Source: Streptococcus halichoeri
GTDB lineage: Bacteria > Bacillota > Bacilli > Lactobacillales > Streptococcaceae
Reading direction: 5' to 3'
DNA: 53,979 nt
NCBI RefSeq assembly: GCF_009870755.1
Contig: NZ_WLZU01000011.1
Location: 1-53,979 of the forward strand
Shown here piece after piece: positions 35,997-45,183 of the stretch. Within the stretch, counting starts at the first letter, position 1. Each line of letters opens with the position of its first letter. Under the pieces are notes generated by a model, which saw only the letters and a program-made list of their open reading frames with translations, was not told the origin of the DNA and did no database searches. Position numbers and translations under genes: made by a program.

Positions 35997-36680
35997 TTGC
36001 TTAAGAGGGAAGATTATCAATATCTAAGAAAATTAGATGATTTTAAGTATTTTTCTATTGAAGCTTTTGATAAGATTGCTGGTCAAATGGAGTACCGACG
36101 AGTGCCAAAAGGGCATGTTCTCTTTTTTGAAGGGGATGTTCGCGATAAACTATTTATTGTTGATAAAGGCTATTTCCGGGTGGAACAAAGCGATCAGTCA
36201 GGTTCCTTCCTCTACACAGACTTTATTCGGCATGGCACGATTTTTCCCTATGGCGGTATTTTTACAGATGCCAGGTACCATTTTTCTGTGGTGGCGATGA
36301 CAGATGTTTCTTATTACTACATGCCAGCAGAGCTTTTTGAACGCTATTCCTTGACGAATCAGCAGCAAATCTTGCATCTTTTTGGAAAATTATCCAAATT
36401 ATTGGAATTGCATGAGCTACGAGTACGTAACCTCATCACTTCAAGCGCTAGTTCTCGAGTTATTCAATCCCTTGCTATTTTATTAATCGAAATGGGAACA
36501 GAGACAACTAATACGCTTCCTTTTCAATTAACCTCAACTGAGATCGCTAATATGAGTGGAACGACGCGTGAGACTGTCAGCCATGTCATGAGTAGACTCA
36601 AGCGTGAGCGACGTATTGCTATTAAAGGCAAATACTTAACTTATCTGGATAAGGATTATTTTCTCCAATTTACACATTAA
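35997..36680 (+). CDS. Crp/Fnr-family regulator of the arc locus (ArcR/Flp-like)
   Basis: The product has 227 residues from a TTG start at 35997, with TAGGAGG six bases upstream. An N-terminal cNMP-binding-type beta-barrel (KGHVLFFEGDVRDKLFIVDK) and a C-terminal HTH (STEIANMSGTTRETVSHVMS) are clear. There is no N-terminal Cys cluster, so it is not an Fe-S Fnr. In other streptococci a Flp/ArcR regulator activates arc transcription. A terminator abuts its stop, so it is transcribed apart from arcA. Confidence 0.88.
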   Translation: MLKREDYQYLRKLDDFKYFSIEAFDKIAGQMEYRRVPKGHVLFFEGDVRDKLFIVDKGYFRVEQSDQSGSFLYTDFIRHGTIFPYGGIFTDARYHFSVVAMTDVSYYYMPAELFERYSLTNQQQILHLFGKLSKLLELHELRVRNLITSSASSRVIQSLAILLIEMGTETTNTLPFQLTSTEIANMSGTTRETVSHVMSRLKRERRIAIKGKYLTYLDKDYFLQFTH

Positions 36681-36712
36681 ACAGTAAAATGTAGTATTTT
36701 TTACTGTTTTTA
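36679..36712 (+). terminator. Terminator at the stop of the Crp/Fnr gene
   Basis: AAACAGTAAAA (36679-36689) pairs perfectly with TTTTACTGTTT (36699-36709), followed by T residues. The stem begins within the TAA stop codon. Confidence 0.82.
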
Positions 36713-36723
36713 TATTTTTTTCG

Positions 36724-36869
36724 AATTAATAAGTATAAACTTTTGTCGAATAATGTAAAAAACTTACAAGTAAACGCATTCAAATTAATAAGTATGCATT
36801 TCCGCGACGAAAAGTGTCAGAAATCATACAAAATAACGTGATGAATTTCCTGTTTTTGAACCGTTTACA
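36724..36869 (+). promoter_or_regulatory. arcA upstream control region
   Basis: AATTAATAAGTAT occurs at 36724-36736 and 36783-36795, a direct repeat 59 bases apart. TGAACCGTTTACA (36857-36869) nearly repeats the motif at 35929-35941. TATACT (36873-36878) is the best -10, without a clear -35, consistent with activator dependence. The repeats are candidate sites for the Crp/Fnr or ArgR proteins. Confidence 0.6.
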
Positions 36870-36955
36870 AATTATACTAAAACTATGAGCAGGAGTAACA
36901 TAATCTTGACCTGTGAATTCACAACGACTTATCTATTTAGAAAGAGGTAATTCAA

Positions 36956-38191
36956 ATGACTGCTAAATCACCAATTCATGTTTATTCAGAAATTGGAAAA
37001 CTAAAAAAAGTAATGCTTCACAGACCTGGTAAAGAAATTGAAAACTTAATGCCAGACTATCTTGAACGTTTACTTTTTGATGATATTCCTTACTTAGAAG
37101 CAGCACAAAAAGAGCACGATGCCTTTGCAGAAGCTCTTCGTAAAGAAGGTGTGGAAGTGCTTTATCTTGAAAAATTGGCTGCTGAATCTTTAATTAATGA
37201 TGACATTCGTGAACAGTTTATTGATGAATACATTTCTGAAGCAAACATCAGAGGACGAGAAACGAAAAAAGCTATTCGCGAATTGCTTATGTCCATTAAA
37301 GACAATCAAGAATTGATTGATAAATCAATGGCTGGTATTCAAAAATCAGAACTTCCAGAAATCCCAGCTGACGCAAAAGGTCTAACCGATTTAGTTGAAT
37401 CTGATTACCCATTTGCAATTGATCCAATGCCAAACCTCTACTTCACACGGGATCCGTTTGCAACCATTGGAGAAGGCGTTTCTCTTAACCACATGTTCTC
37501 AGAAACCCGTAACCGCGAAACGCTCTATGGTAAATATATCTTCACCTATCACCCAGTATATGGTAATGGTGCTGTGCCAATGGTCTATGACCGTAGTGAA
37601 AACACCCGGATAGAAGGTGGCGATGAGCTCATCCTTTCTAAAGACGTACTTGCTGTTGGTATTTCACAACGTACAGATGCTGCCTCAATTGAAAAATTAT
37701 TGGTAAATATCTTTAAAGAAAATCTTGGTTTCAAGAAGGTTCTTGCCTTTGAATTTGCCAATAACCGTAAATTTATGCACTTAGACACTGTGTTTACAAT
37801 GGTTGACTATGATAAATTTACCATTCACCCAGAAATTGAAGGCGACCTTCGCGTTTACTCAGTTACTTACGAAAATGAAAAACTCAAAATCGTTGAAGAA
37901 AAGGGCGACCTTGCTGAACTACTTGCCGCAAATCTCGGTGTTGAAAAAGTTGATTTGATTCGCTGTGGTGGTGACAATATTGTTGCTGCTGGTCGTGAAC
38001 AATGGAATGACGGTTCTAACACCTTAACCATCGCACCTGGTGTTGTCGTGGTTTATAACCGTAATACCATTACCAATGCCATTCTTGAATCAAAAGGCCT
38101 TCGCTTAATTAAGGTTGAAGGAAGCGAATTAGTCCGCGGACGTGGTGGACCTCGTTGTATGTCCATGCCTTTTGAACGAGAAGATATTTAA
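36956..38191 (+). CDS. arcA: Arginine deiminase
   Basis: The 411-residue guanidino-group-modifying enzyme hydrolyses arginine to citrulline and ammonia. [22 protein letters not shown] and [11 protein letters not shown] with the nucleophilic C401 are the family hallmarks, and the length is normal. AGAGG precedes the ATG. It is the first gene of the arc operon. The pathway yields ATP and raises pH, a common acid-tolerance trait of streptococci. Some streptococcal ArcA proteins are also surface antigens, which the sequence neither shows nor excludes. Confidence 0.97.
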   Translation: MTAKSPIHVYSEIGKLKKVMLHRPGKEIENLMPDYLERLLFDDIPYLEAAQKEHDAFAEALRKEGVEVLYLEKLAAESLINDDIREQFIDEYISEANIRGRETKKAIRELLMSIKDNQELIDKSMAGIQKSELPEIPADAKGLTDLVESDYPFAIDPMPNLYFTRDPFATIGEGVSLNHMFSETRNRETLYGKYIFTYHPVYGNGAVPMVYDRSENTRIEGGDELILSKDVLAVGISQRTDAASIEKLLVNIFKENLGFKKVLAFEFANNRKFMHLDTVFTMVDYDKFTIHPEIEGDLRVYSVTYENEKLKIVEEKGDLAELLAANLGVEKVDLIRCGGDNIVAAGREQWNDGSNTLTIAPGVVVVYNRNTITNAILESKGLRLIKVEGSELVRGRGGPRCMSMPFEREDI

Positions 38192-38721
38192 CTTTCCCTA
38201 TCGAAATAAGAGCCGGTTTTGCAAAGCTATTTCACGGCATTGTCAAGCTTTATGGCTATTATCGCATTATTATTAGAAACAGTTATTGACAAAGCCACTG
38301 AATTTGATGATAATTATAGTAATAGTCTTGTATACACGCTGTCTTGTTTGCAACAACTAAAGATTTTCTCATGTGCGCTTTCAAACGAAAATCAATTGGC
38401 AATGTAGTCAAGCAGCTAACAAGTCTTGCTTTCTTGTAGAATCTAGGAGATAAATCTGCTGCATTATTGTATATTTATAATCATCCAGTAAAGCCTAGGC
38501 ATGGCTTTGACCCGCTCTTATTTTATAGTGTTTTAACTGTTATCCCTTTTGATAAAGGGCCCAAGTATCCTTAGAAGGGCAAGTCACACCGTTTGATAGA
38601 GCCTGTTTTCCCCCTCTTGGTAAAAAGTTTGACGTTACTTTTAGCTGTTTAACTATTGGAGGGCGCAAAGTGATACTAACCATTAAATAAGTAATCCATT
38701 AATAACTCAAAGGAGATGTAG
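38192..38721 (+). other. 530-bp arcA-arcB interval with coding-like debris
   Basis: No intact gene is visible. An open stretch without a start at 38440-38574 reads NLGDKSAALLYIYNHPVKPR, and other short fragments occur in different frames. In S. pyogenes a small acetyltransferase-like gene lies at this position, so these may be its remains, but I cannot show homology. GGAGGG (38657-38662) followed by GTG at 38670 opens a six-codon frame. Confidence 0.5.
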
Positions 38722-39735
38722 ATGACTCAAGTATTTCAAGGACGTAGTTTCCTAGCAGAAAAAGATTTTACCCGCGCTGAATTTGAATATTTAATCGATT
38801 TAGCTGCCCATTTAAAAGACCTTAAAAAACGTGGTATTCCTCACCACTATTTAGAAGGTAAAAATATTGCCCTCTTGTTTGAAAAAACGTCTACACGGAC
38901 GCGTGCAGCATTTACAACTGCGGCAATTGACTTAGGAGCACACCCTGAATATCTTGGTGCCAATGACATCCAACTTGGCAAAAAAGAATCAACAGAAGAC
39001 ACAGCAAAAGTTCTTGGGCGCATGTTTGATGGGATTGAATTCCGCGGCTTTAGCCAACGTATGGTTGAAGAACTTGCAGAATATTCAGGTGTTCCAGTAT
39101 GGAATGGTCTAACAGACGAGTGGCATCCAACACAAATGCTTGCTGACTACTTAACAGTTAAAGAAAACTTTGGCAAACTTGAAGGTATCACGCTTGTTTA
39201 CTGTGGTGATGGCCGTAACAATGTTGCTAACTCACTATTGGTAGCAGGTACATTAATGGGTGTTAATGTTCATATCTTCTCACCAAAAGAACTCTTCCCG
39301 TCAGAAGAAATTGTTAAACTTGCTGAAGGTTATGCAAAAGAGTCAGGAGCTCATGTACTTGTAACTGATAACGCAGACGAAGCTGTTAAGGGCGCAGATG
39401 TCTTCTATACAGATGTTTGGGTATCAATGGGAGAAGAAGATAAGTTTAAAGAACGTGTTGAATTGCTACAACCTTACCAAGTCAACATGGATCTCATTAA
39501 AAAAGCTAACAATGAAAACCTCATCTTTTTACACTGCCTACCAGCATTCCATGATACCAATACTGTGTACGGTAAAGACGTTGCTGAAAAATACGGTGTT
39601 AGTGAAATGGAAGTTACTGATGAAGTCTTCCGTAGCAAATATGCTCGTCACTTTGACCAAGCTGAAAACCGTATGCACACCATTAAGGCTGTTATGGCAG
39701 CCACTTTAGGAAATCTATTTATTCCAAAAGTCTAA
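38722..39735 (+). CDS. arcB: Ornithine carbamoyltransferase, catabolic
   Basis: The 337-residue enzyme converts citrulline and phosphate to ornithine and carbamoyl phosphate in the arginine deiminase pathway. The carbamoyl-phosphate loop STRTR (57-61), [14 protein letters not shown] and HCLPAFHD are present. AAAGGAG precedes the ATG. A hairpin after the gene may reduce transcription into arcD. Confidence 0.97.
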   Translation: MTQVFQGRSFLAEKDFTRAEFEYLIDLAAHLKDLKKRGIPHHYLEGKNIALLFEKTSTRTRAAFTTAAIDLGAHPEYLGANDIQLGKKESTEDTAKVLGRMFDGIEFRGFSQRMVEELAEYSGVPVWNGLTDEWHPTQMLADYLTVKENFGKLEGITLVYCGDGRNNVANSLLVAGTLMGVNVHIFSPKELFPSEEIVKLAEGYAKESGAHVLVTDNADEAVKGADVFYTDVWVSMGEEDKFKERVELLQPYQVNMDLIKKANNENLIFLHCLPAFHDTNTVYGKDVAEKYGVSEMEVTDEVFRSKYARHFDQAENRMHTIKAVMAATLGNLFIPKV

Positions 39736-39766
39736 TTAAACTACGAAACTTTAACTACTATTAAAG

Positions 39767-39816
39767 ATCGTTCTGGAACTGGCAACAATCACCAGAACCA
39801 GAGCGATTTTTTAATA
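39767..39816 (+). terminator. Hairpin between arcB and arcD
   Basis: ATCGTTCTGG (39767-39776) pairs with CCAGAGCGAT (39798-39807), one wobble pair, followed by six T. As arcD lies 30 bases on with no obvious new promoter, it is probably a partial terminator that sets the ratio of arcAB to arcD. Confidence 0.75.
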
Positions 39817-39842
39817 TTTTTTTATCATAGAGGTAAATGATA

Positions 39843-41339
39843 ATGGAAGAACAAAAAAAACGGGGCTTCAAACTCCCTTCCTCCTATACAGTACTGTTTA
39901 TCATTATAGCAATCATGGCTGTTTTGACTTGGTTCATTCCTGCCGGAGCTTATGAAACGGCTAAAGATGGGACGGTTATCTCAGGAACTTACCATGCTGT
40001 AAAAGCTAATCCTCAAGGGATTTATGATGTCTTCATGGCGCCTGTACGTGGTATGCTTGGAACAAAAACAACCGATGGCGCGATCCAAGTCTCCTTCTTT
40101 ATTTTGATGGTTGGTGGCTTTTTAGGTGTTGTGAACAAAACGGGTGCCCTGGATCAGGGAATTGCTTCTGTTGTAAAGAAAAACAAAGGCAAGGAAAAAA
40201 TGCTGATTGCTATTTTGATTCCTATCTTTGCACTTGGTGGAACAACTTATGGGATGGGTGAAGAAACAATGGCCTTTTACCCTCTCTTAATTCCAGTAAT
40301 GATTGCGGTTGGGTTTGATACACTGGTCGCTGTTTCTGTCATTTTGATTGGTTCACAGATTGGCTGTTTGGCTTCAACGATTAACCCTTTTGCAACTGGT
40401 GTAGCAGCAGATGCGGCTCATATTAGCATTGCTGATGGTATTATCTGGCGGGTTATCCAATGGGTGATTTTAGTTGCCTTAGCAATTTGGTATGTTCATA
40501 GCTATGCTGTGAAGGTGGAAAAGGATCCAAGCAAATCACTAGTTGCTGATAAGATTGATGAACACCGGGAATTGTTTAAGCTTGAAAATCAAAACATGGA
40601 AATGGATAAACGTCAGGTTAAAGTCCTTTGGATTTTTATTATAACCTTTGCCATCATGATTTTAAGTTTGATTCCTTGGGAAAACTTTAATATTACCCTC
40701 TTTAATGACATCAACACCTGGTTTACGGGTCTTCCTGTTATTGGTACAATTTTTGGAAAAACAGCAGCAGCTTTTGGCACATGGTACTTCCCAGAAATCA
40801 CCATGCTCTTTATCATGATGGGAATTTTGGTTGCGCTTGTGTACCGAATGTCTGAGGATGATTTTATTAGTTCATTTTTAGCAGGTGCTGCAGATCTTCT
40901 TGGGGTTGCTATGATTTGTGCAATTGCACGTGGTATCCAAGTTATTATGAATAGCGGGATGATTACGGCAACGATCTTGAACTGGGGTGAGCATGGTCTT
41001 TCTGGACTTTCCTCTCAAGTCTTTATTACCTTAACCTATTTATTCTATTTACCAATGTCCTTCCTTATTCCATCAACATCAGGATTAGCGGGAGCGACGA
41101 TGGGAATCATGGCACCGCTTGGCCATTTCTCAAACGTTCCAGCCCATCTCGTTATAACAGCTTTCCAATCAGCATCTGGTGTTCTTAATATTATCTCACC
41201 AACCTCAGCGATTGTGATGGGGGCTTTAGCGCTTGGTAAGGTTGATCTTGCTACTTGGTGGAAATTTGTTGCTAAATTTATCATTATGGTAATGGTTATC
41301 AGTTTAGCACTCTTACTCATTGCTACTTTCTTCATTTAA
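39843..41339 (+). CDS. arcD: Arginine/ornithine antiporter, YfcC family
   Basis: The 498-residue membrane protein has about 12 hydrophobic helices. It contains FILMVGGFLGVVNKTGALDQ, GMGEETMAFYPLLIPVM and TSGLAGATMGIMAPLGHFS, all typical of the YfcC/ArcD2-type carriers of streptococci. It exchanges external arginine for internal ornithine. Two in-frame ATGs exist. The one at 39843 is nine bases from AGAGG, while the one at 39837 is too close. Confidence 0.92.
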   Translation: MEEQKKRGFKLPSSYTVLFIIIAIMAVLTWFIPAGAYETAKDGTVISGTYHAVKANPQGIYDVFMAPVRGMLGTKTTDGAIQVSFFILMVGGFLGVVNKTGALDQGIASVVKKNKGKEKMLIAILIPIFALGGTTYGMGEETMAFYPLLIPVMIAVGFDTLVAVSVILIGSQIGCLASTINPFATGVAADAAHISIADGIIWRVIQWVILVALAIWYVHSYAVKVEKDPSKSLVADKIDEHRELFKLENQNMEMDKRQVKVLWIFIITFAIMILSLIPWENFNITLFNDINTWFTGLPVIGTIFGKTAAAFGTWYFPEITMLFIMMGILVALVYRMSEDDFISSFLAGAADLLGVAMICAIARGIQVIMNSGMITATILNWGEHGLSGLSSQVFITLTYLFYLPMSFLIPSTSGLAGATMGIMAPLGHFSNVPAHLVITAFQSASGVLNIISPTSAIVMGALALGKVDLATWWKFVAKFIIMVMVISLALLLIATFFI

Positions 41340-41380
41340 TAAAAGAGACACTCCATTCGCAGAAATAGAGGTGAACAAAA

Positions 41381-42715
41381 ATGGAAAACTATATAACAAG
41401 CGAAATAAAAGAAGCTTGTGTTAAAGCCATTAAAACAATTGTATCTTACCCTTCAGTAGCTAATGAAGGCGAAAATGGAACACCCTTTGGTCAAGCTATC
41501 CAAGATGTGCTTGAAAAAACCTTAAGTATTTGTGAAGACTTAGGTTTTACCACTTATATTGACCCTAAAGGTTATTATGGTTATGCTGAGGTAGGCCAAG
41601 CTAAGGAGACCTTAGCTATCTTGTGTCACTTGGATGTCGTCCCAGAAGGTGATAGAAATCTGTGGAAGACTGACCCTTTTGATTGTGTGGAAAAAGATGG
41701 TCATTTGTATGGCCGTGGGACACAGGATGACAAAGGACCAACCATGATGGCTCTTTATGCCGTTAAGGCCTTAATGGATGCGGGTGTAACCTTTCATAAA
41801 AAGATTCGCTTTATTTTTGGTACGGATGAAGAAACCTTGTGGCGGTGTATGAACCGCTATAATGAAGTGGAAGAGACAGCGACCTATGGTTTTGCTCCAG
41901 ATTCTAGTTTTCCGTTGATCTATGCTGAAAAAGGGCTCTTGCAAGCTAAATTAGTAGGTGAGGGTTCTGATAAGCTGCAACTTGAAGTGGGTAATGCCTA
42001 CAATGTTGTCCCAGCACGCGCTACTTATCAGGGAGACTACTTAGCTGCTGTGCAAAAAGAATTAGATCAGAATCAATTTGAATATGTTTTAAAAGACGAT
42101 GCACTCACTGTCTATGGTTTAGCTCAACATGCCAAAGATGCTCCTTATGGTATCAATGCTCTGATTCGCTTAGCTAAAGCCCTCAATAAGGTTGTTGAGA
42201 ATTCAACGATTGACTTTTTAGCTAATGTGATAGATGAAGACGGCCGTGGTTTAGCCATTTTTGGTCCAGTTGAGGATGAACCATCTGGTATTTTGAGTTT
42301 TAACACTGCTGGTTTGACCCTAACACCACAAAGGAGCGAAATTCGTTTAGATATTCGTATTCCCGTGTTAGCTGATAAGGCTAAACTAGTGGAACAGCTC
42401 AGCCAAAAAGCCAGTGAATATGGATTAAGCTATGAAGAATTTGATTATTTAGCTCCCCTCTATGTACCACTTGAGAGTGAACTGGTGACAACTCTAATGG
42501 CGGTTTACCGTGAAAAAACAGGCGATCAAAGCCCAGCTATTTCTTCAGGAGGTGCAACCTTTGCAAGAACTATGCCAAACTGTGTAGCTTTTGGTGCGCT
42601 TTTCCCTGATTCTGTTCAAACCGAACATCAAGAAAATGAAAATATCGTTTTAGAAGATGCCTATAAAGCAATGGCTATCTACGCCGAAGCAATATATCGT
42701 CTTACGCGCTCATAA
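41381..42715 (+). CDS. M20-family dipeptidase in the arc operon (PepV/Sapep-like)
   Basis: The 444-residue zinc or manganese peptidase has the metal-site motifs [21 protein letters not shown] and FGTDEETLW, and [13 protein letters not shown] near the C-terminus. Streptococcal arc operons carry this Xaa-His-type dipeptidase gene, sometimes called arcT, a name also used elsewhere for an aminotransferase. It may supply arginine from imported peptides. AGAGG precedes the ATG. It lies 41 bases after arcD. Confidence 0.92.
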   Translation: MENYITSEIKEACVKAIKTIVSYPSVANEGENGTPFGQAIQDVLEKTLSICEDLGFTTYIDPKGYYGYAEVGQAKETLAILCHLDVVPEGDRNLWKTDPFDCVEKDGHLYGRGTQDDKGPTMMALYAVKALMDAGVTFHKKIRFIFGTDEETLWRCMNRYNEVEETATYGFAPDSSFPLIYAEKGLLQAKLVGEGSDKLQLEVGNAYNVVPARATYQGDYLAAVQKELDQNQFEYVLKDDALTVYGLAQHAKDAPYGINALIRLAKALNKVVENSTIDFLANVIDEDGRGLAIFGPVEDEPSGILSFNTAGLTLTPQRSEIRLDIRIPVLADKAKLVEQLSQKASEYGLSYEEFDYLAPLYVPLESELVTTLMAVYREKTGDQSPAISSGGATFARTMPNCVAFGALFPDSVQTEHQENENIVLEDAYKAMAIYAEAIYRLTRS

Positions 42716-42728
42716 GGAGAATAAATAC

Positions 42729-43679
42729 ATGTCAAAACAAAAAATCGTTGTAGCTCTAGGTGGCAATGCCATTCTTTCAACAGACGCCTCAGCTAAGGCT
42801 CAACAAGAAGCCTTAATTTCAACCTCTAAATCACTTGTGAAATTAATTAAAGATGGTAATGAAGTTATTGTGACACACGGGAATGGCCCTCAAGTAGGAA
42901 ACCTCCTCTTACAACAAGCTGCGGCTGACAGTGAGAAAAATCCAGCAATGCCACTTGATACTTGTGTAGCCATGACTGAAGGAAGTATCGGTTTTTGGCT
43001 TGTGAATGCTCTAGATAATGAGCTAAAAGCGCAAGGCATTGATAAAGATGTGGCTGCGGTAGTTACACAAGTTATTGTTGATAAAGATGACAAAGCCTTT
43101 ACCAATCCGACAAAACCAATTGGACCGTTCTTGTCAGAAGAAGAAGCCAAAAAACAAGCTGAAGAAACAGGCGCTGCCTTTAAAGAGGATGCTGGTCGTG
43201 GTTGGCGTAAGGTCGTTCCATCGCCAAAACCAGTTGGTATAAAAGAAGCAAGTGTTATTAGAAGCCTAGTAGATTCAGGTGTGGTTGTCGTTTCTGCCGG
43301 TGGCGGTGGTGTGCCAGTGGTTGAAGATCCATCAAGCAAGGAACTTACTGGTGTGGAAGCTGTTATTGATAAAGATTTTGCTAGTCAAACCTTATCTGAA
43401 CTTGTAGATGCCGATCTCTTTATCGTTTTGACAGGGGTTGACAATGTCTATGTTAACTATAATAAACCTGATCAAACAAAATTAGAAGAAGTGACTGTTT
43501 CTCAAATGAAAGCATACATTTCACAAGACCAGTTTGCGCCAGGTAGCATGTTGCCAAAAGTCGAAGCAGCGATTGCTTTTGTTGAGAATAAGCCAAATGC
43601 TAAAGCAATCATTACGTCACTTGAAAATATTGATAATGTTTTATCTGCTGGCGCAGGTACCACTATTATCGCTGGTTAA
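42729..43679 (+). CDS. arcC: Carbamate kinase
   Basis: The product has 316 residues from the ATG at 42729. The enzyme makes ATP from carbamoyl phosphate and ADP, the energy-yielding step of the pathway. [36 protein letters not shown] and [11 protein letters not shown] are the family blocks. AAGGAG (42714-42719) overlaps the preceding stop. The frame is open further upstream within the dipeptidase gene, but the start [12 protein letters not shown] is typical of the family. Confidence 0.97.
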   Translation: MSKQKIVVALGGNAILSTDASAKAQQEALISTSKSLVKLIKDGNEVIVTHGNGPQVGNLLLQQAAADSEKNPAMPLDTCVAMTEGSIGFWLVNALDNELKAQGIDKDVAAVVTQVIVDKDDKAFTNPTKPIGPFLSEEEAKKQAEETGAAFKEDAGRGWRKVVPSPKPVGIKEASVIRSLVDSGVVVVSAGGGGVPVVEDPSSKELTGVEAVIDKDFASQTLSELVDADLFIVLTGVDNVYVNYNKPDQTKLEEVTVSQMKAYISQDQFAPGSMLPKVEAAIAFVENKPNAKAIITSLENIDNVLSAGAGTTIIAG

Positions 43680-43710
43680 TTGAGCTGACCAGCAAATCAT
43701 ATCTTTAGTG

Positions 43711-43762
43711 TAGCTTGAAGAAAAGAACTCTTTGACGTGATTTTCTTCAGGCTATTTTTTTA
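43711..43762 (+). terminator. Terminator of the arc operon
   Basis: TAGCTTGAAGAAAA (43711-43724) pairs with TTTTCTTCAGGCTA (43741-43754), one wobble pair, followed by seven T. Confidence 0.88.
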
Positions 43763-44141
43763 TATTCAAGGCGGTAAGCCTGCCAGCCAAAGGTGTAGGT
43801 GAAAAGCTCCGCTGAAATGAACAGCAATTTGGTACATTCTTCGTCTAAATGATAAGAGTCACTACAGAAATGAAAAAGGCAAAAATACTGTGCTGTGGCA
43901 AGAGAATAAGAGCCAGCTGAACTCAGGTCAGGAAAGCTTTAAAAGAGCTAGTAATGGCAAAAAGCTTATGTGATTCAAAAGAACTGAGAGAAGGCTATGG
44001 CTTTTTGACTAGCTGCTAAAAGAAGCTAGTGCCAGCTAAATAAAATTGTACCTTGGGCCGTTCAAAAGCTAAAAAGCTCACAGACTAGCTTTTTGGAAGC
44101 CAATTAGAAAATTCAAGGCTTTGCATCAGGCAAATTTTTGT
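43763..44141. other. Intergenic region with inverted repeats, no gene
   Basis: No protein-coding gene is visible. AGCTAGT and CAAAAAGC (43946-43965, separated by five bases) find their complement continuously at 44000-44014. AAAAAGCT (44071-44078) pairs with AGCTTTTT (44087-44094). A structured transcript is possible but no promoter is obvious. Confidence 0.45.
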
Positions 44142-44147
44142 TATAAT
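44120..44147 (+). promoter_or_regulatory. rsmD promoter, predicted leaderless start
   Basis: TTATAAT ends at 44147 (TATAAT 44142-44147), with TTTGCA (44120-44125) 16 bases before it. The rsmD ATG starts at 44154, seven bases downstream, which places the first transcribed base on the start codon. Confidence 0.7.
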
Positions 44148-44153
44148 AGCTCT

Positions 44154-44693
44154 ATGAGAATTGTAGCAGGAGAATTTGGCGGCAGGCCTTTACAGACTTT
44201 ACCAGGTAAAACAACTCGTCCCACTTCTGATAAGGTTCGCGGGGCAATGTTTAATATGATTGGCCCTTTCTTTGAAGGAGGTCGTGTTTTAGATCTTTTT
44301 GCAGGTTCAGGTGCCTTAGCCATTGAAGCCATTTCGCGTGGGATGTCTCAAGCTATTCTGGTCGAACGCGATCGTAAAGCGCAGGCAATTGTGACAGCCA
44401 ATATTGCCATGACAAAGGCCGATGAGCACTTTAAACTGCTGAAAATGGATGCCAATCAGGCTATCTCTCAGCTAACCGGCACCTTTGATCTTGTTTTTTT
44501 AGATCCTCCTTACGCACAAGAAACGATTGTGGCAACCATTGAAGCTCTGGAGCAGCGCCAGCTATTAGGCCCAGAAGTTGTGGTCGTGTGTGAAACTGAT
44601 AAGGCAGTTGTTCTACCAGAAGCAGTGGCTAATTTGGGCATTTGGAAAGAAAAAACATACGGAATAAGTAAGGTGACGGTATATGTCAGGTAA
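44154..44693 (+). CDS. rsmD: 16S rRNA (guanine966-N2)-methyltransferase
   Basis: The 179-residue SAM-dependent enzyme starts MRIVAGEFGGRPLQTLPG. It has the SAM loop LDLFAGSGALAIEA and the catalytic LVFLDPPYAQ (DPPY). It methylates G966 of 16S rRNA. The longer frame upstream passes through the promoter and is not used. No ribosome-binding sequence precedes the ATG. Its last 11 bases overlap coaD, and rsmD-coaD-sepM is a standard streptococcal order. Confidence 0.94.
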   Translation: MRIVAGEFGGRPLQTLPGKTTRPTSDKVRGAMFNMIGPFFEGGRVLDLFAGSGALAIEAISRGMSQAILVERDRKAQAIVTANIAMTKADEHFKLLKMDANQAISQLTGTFDLVFLDPPYAQETIVATIEALEQRQLLGPEVVVVCETDKAVVLPEAVANLGIWKEKTYGISKVTVYVR

Positions 44694-45183
44694 AATTGGA
44701 CTTTATACAGGCTCGTTTGATCCGGTGACAAATGGGCATATGGATATTATTGCACGTGCTAGTGGTCTATTTGAACACTTGTACATTGGTGTTTTTTATA
44801 ATCCTGAGAAAAAGAGCTTTTTTGATATAGCAACGCGGGTTAAGGTCTTGAAAGAGACGCTAGCGCGGTTTGAAAATGTGACGGTGGTTTCTGCTCAAGA
44901 CGTTTTAGCCGTTGATTTGGCCAAAGAGCTGGAAGCGACGCATTTGGTGCGGGGTTTACGCAATGTAACGGATGTCGAATACGAAGCGGGCCTTGAGTAT
45001 TTTAATCAGCGACTGGCTCCTCAACTGGAAACAGTTTATTTTCTAGCCAGACGGGACTTACAGGCGATTAGCTCAAGTCGTGTTAAAGAATTAATTCATT
45101 TTCAGGCCCCCATAGCTGGTCTTGTTCCTAAGGCTGTTCAATTAGAAGTGGAGAAACGAAATGACTTTTATAAAACGCTTTAA
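44683..45183 (+). CDS. coaD: Phosphopantetheine adenylyltransferase
   Basis: The 166-residue nucleotidyltransferase makes dephospho-CoA from phosphopantetheine and ATP. The T/HxGH-type motif (TNGH, residues 16-19) in GLYTGSFDPVTNGHMDII and the second motif ISSSRVKE are present. It overlaps rsmD by 11 bases and sepM by 23 bases, so translation of the three is probably coupled. Confidence 0.96.
   Translation: MSGKIGLYTGSFDPVTNGHMDIIARASGLFEHLYIGVFYNPEKKSFFDIATRVKVLKETLARFENVTVVSAQDVLAVDLAKELEATHLVRGLRNVTDVEYEAGLEYFNQRLAPQLETVYFLARRDLQAISSSRVKELIHFQAPIAGLVPKAVQLEVEKRNDFYKTL

Noticed and set aside
38219..38407. 62-codon frame after arcA as a real gene
   Set aside because: It has a TTG start, no ribosome site and no family. 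It is more likely debris or chance.
39398..39709. 103-codon alternative frame inside arcB
   Set aside because: It overlaps a complete ornithine carbamoyltransferase in another frame.
42890..43339. 149-codon open frame antisense to arcC
   Set aside because: It mirrors the codon pattern of arcC, has low-complexity S/T/P content, no ribosome site and no family resemblance.
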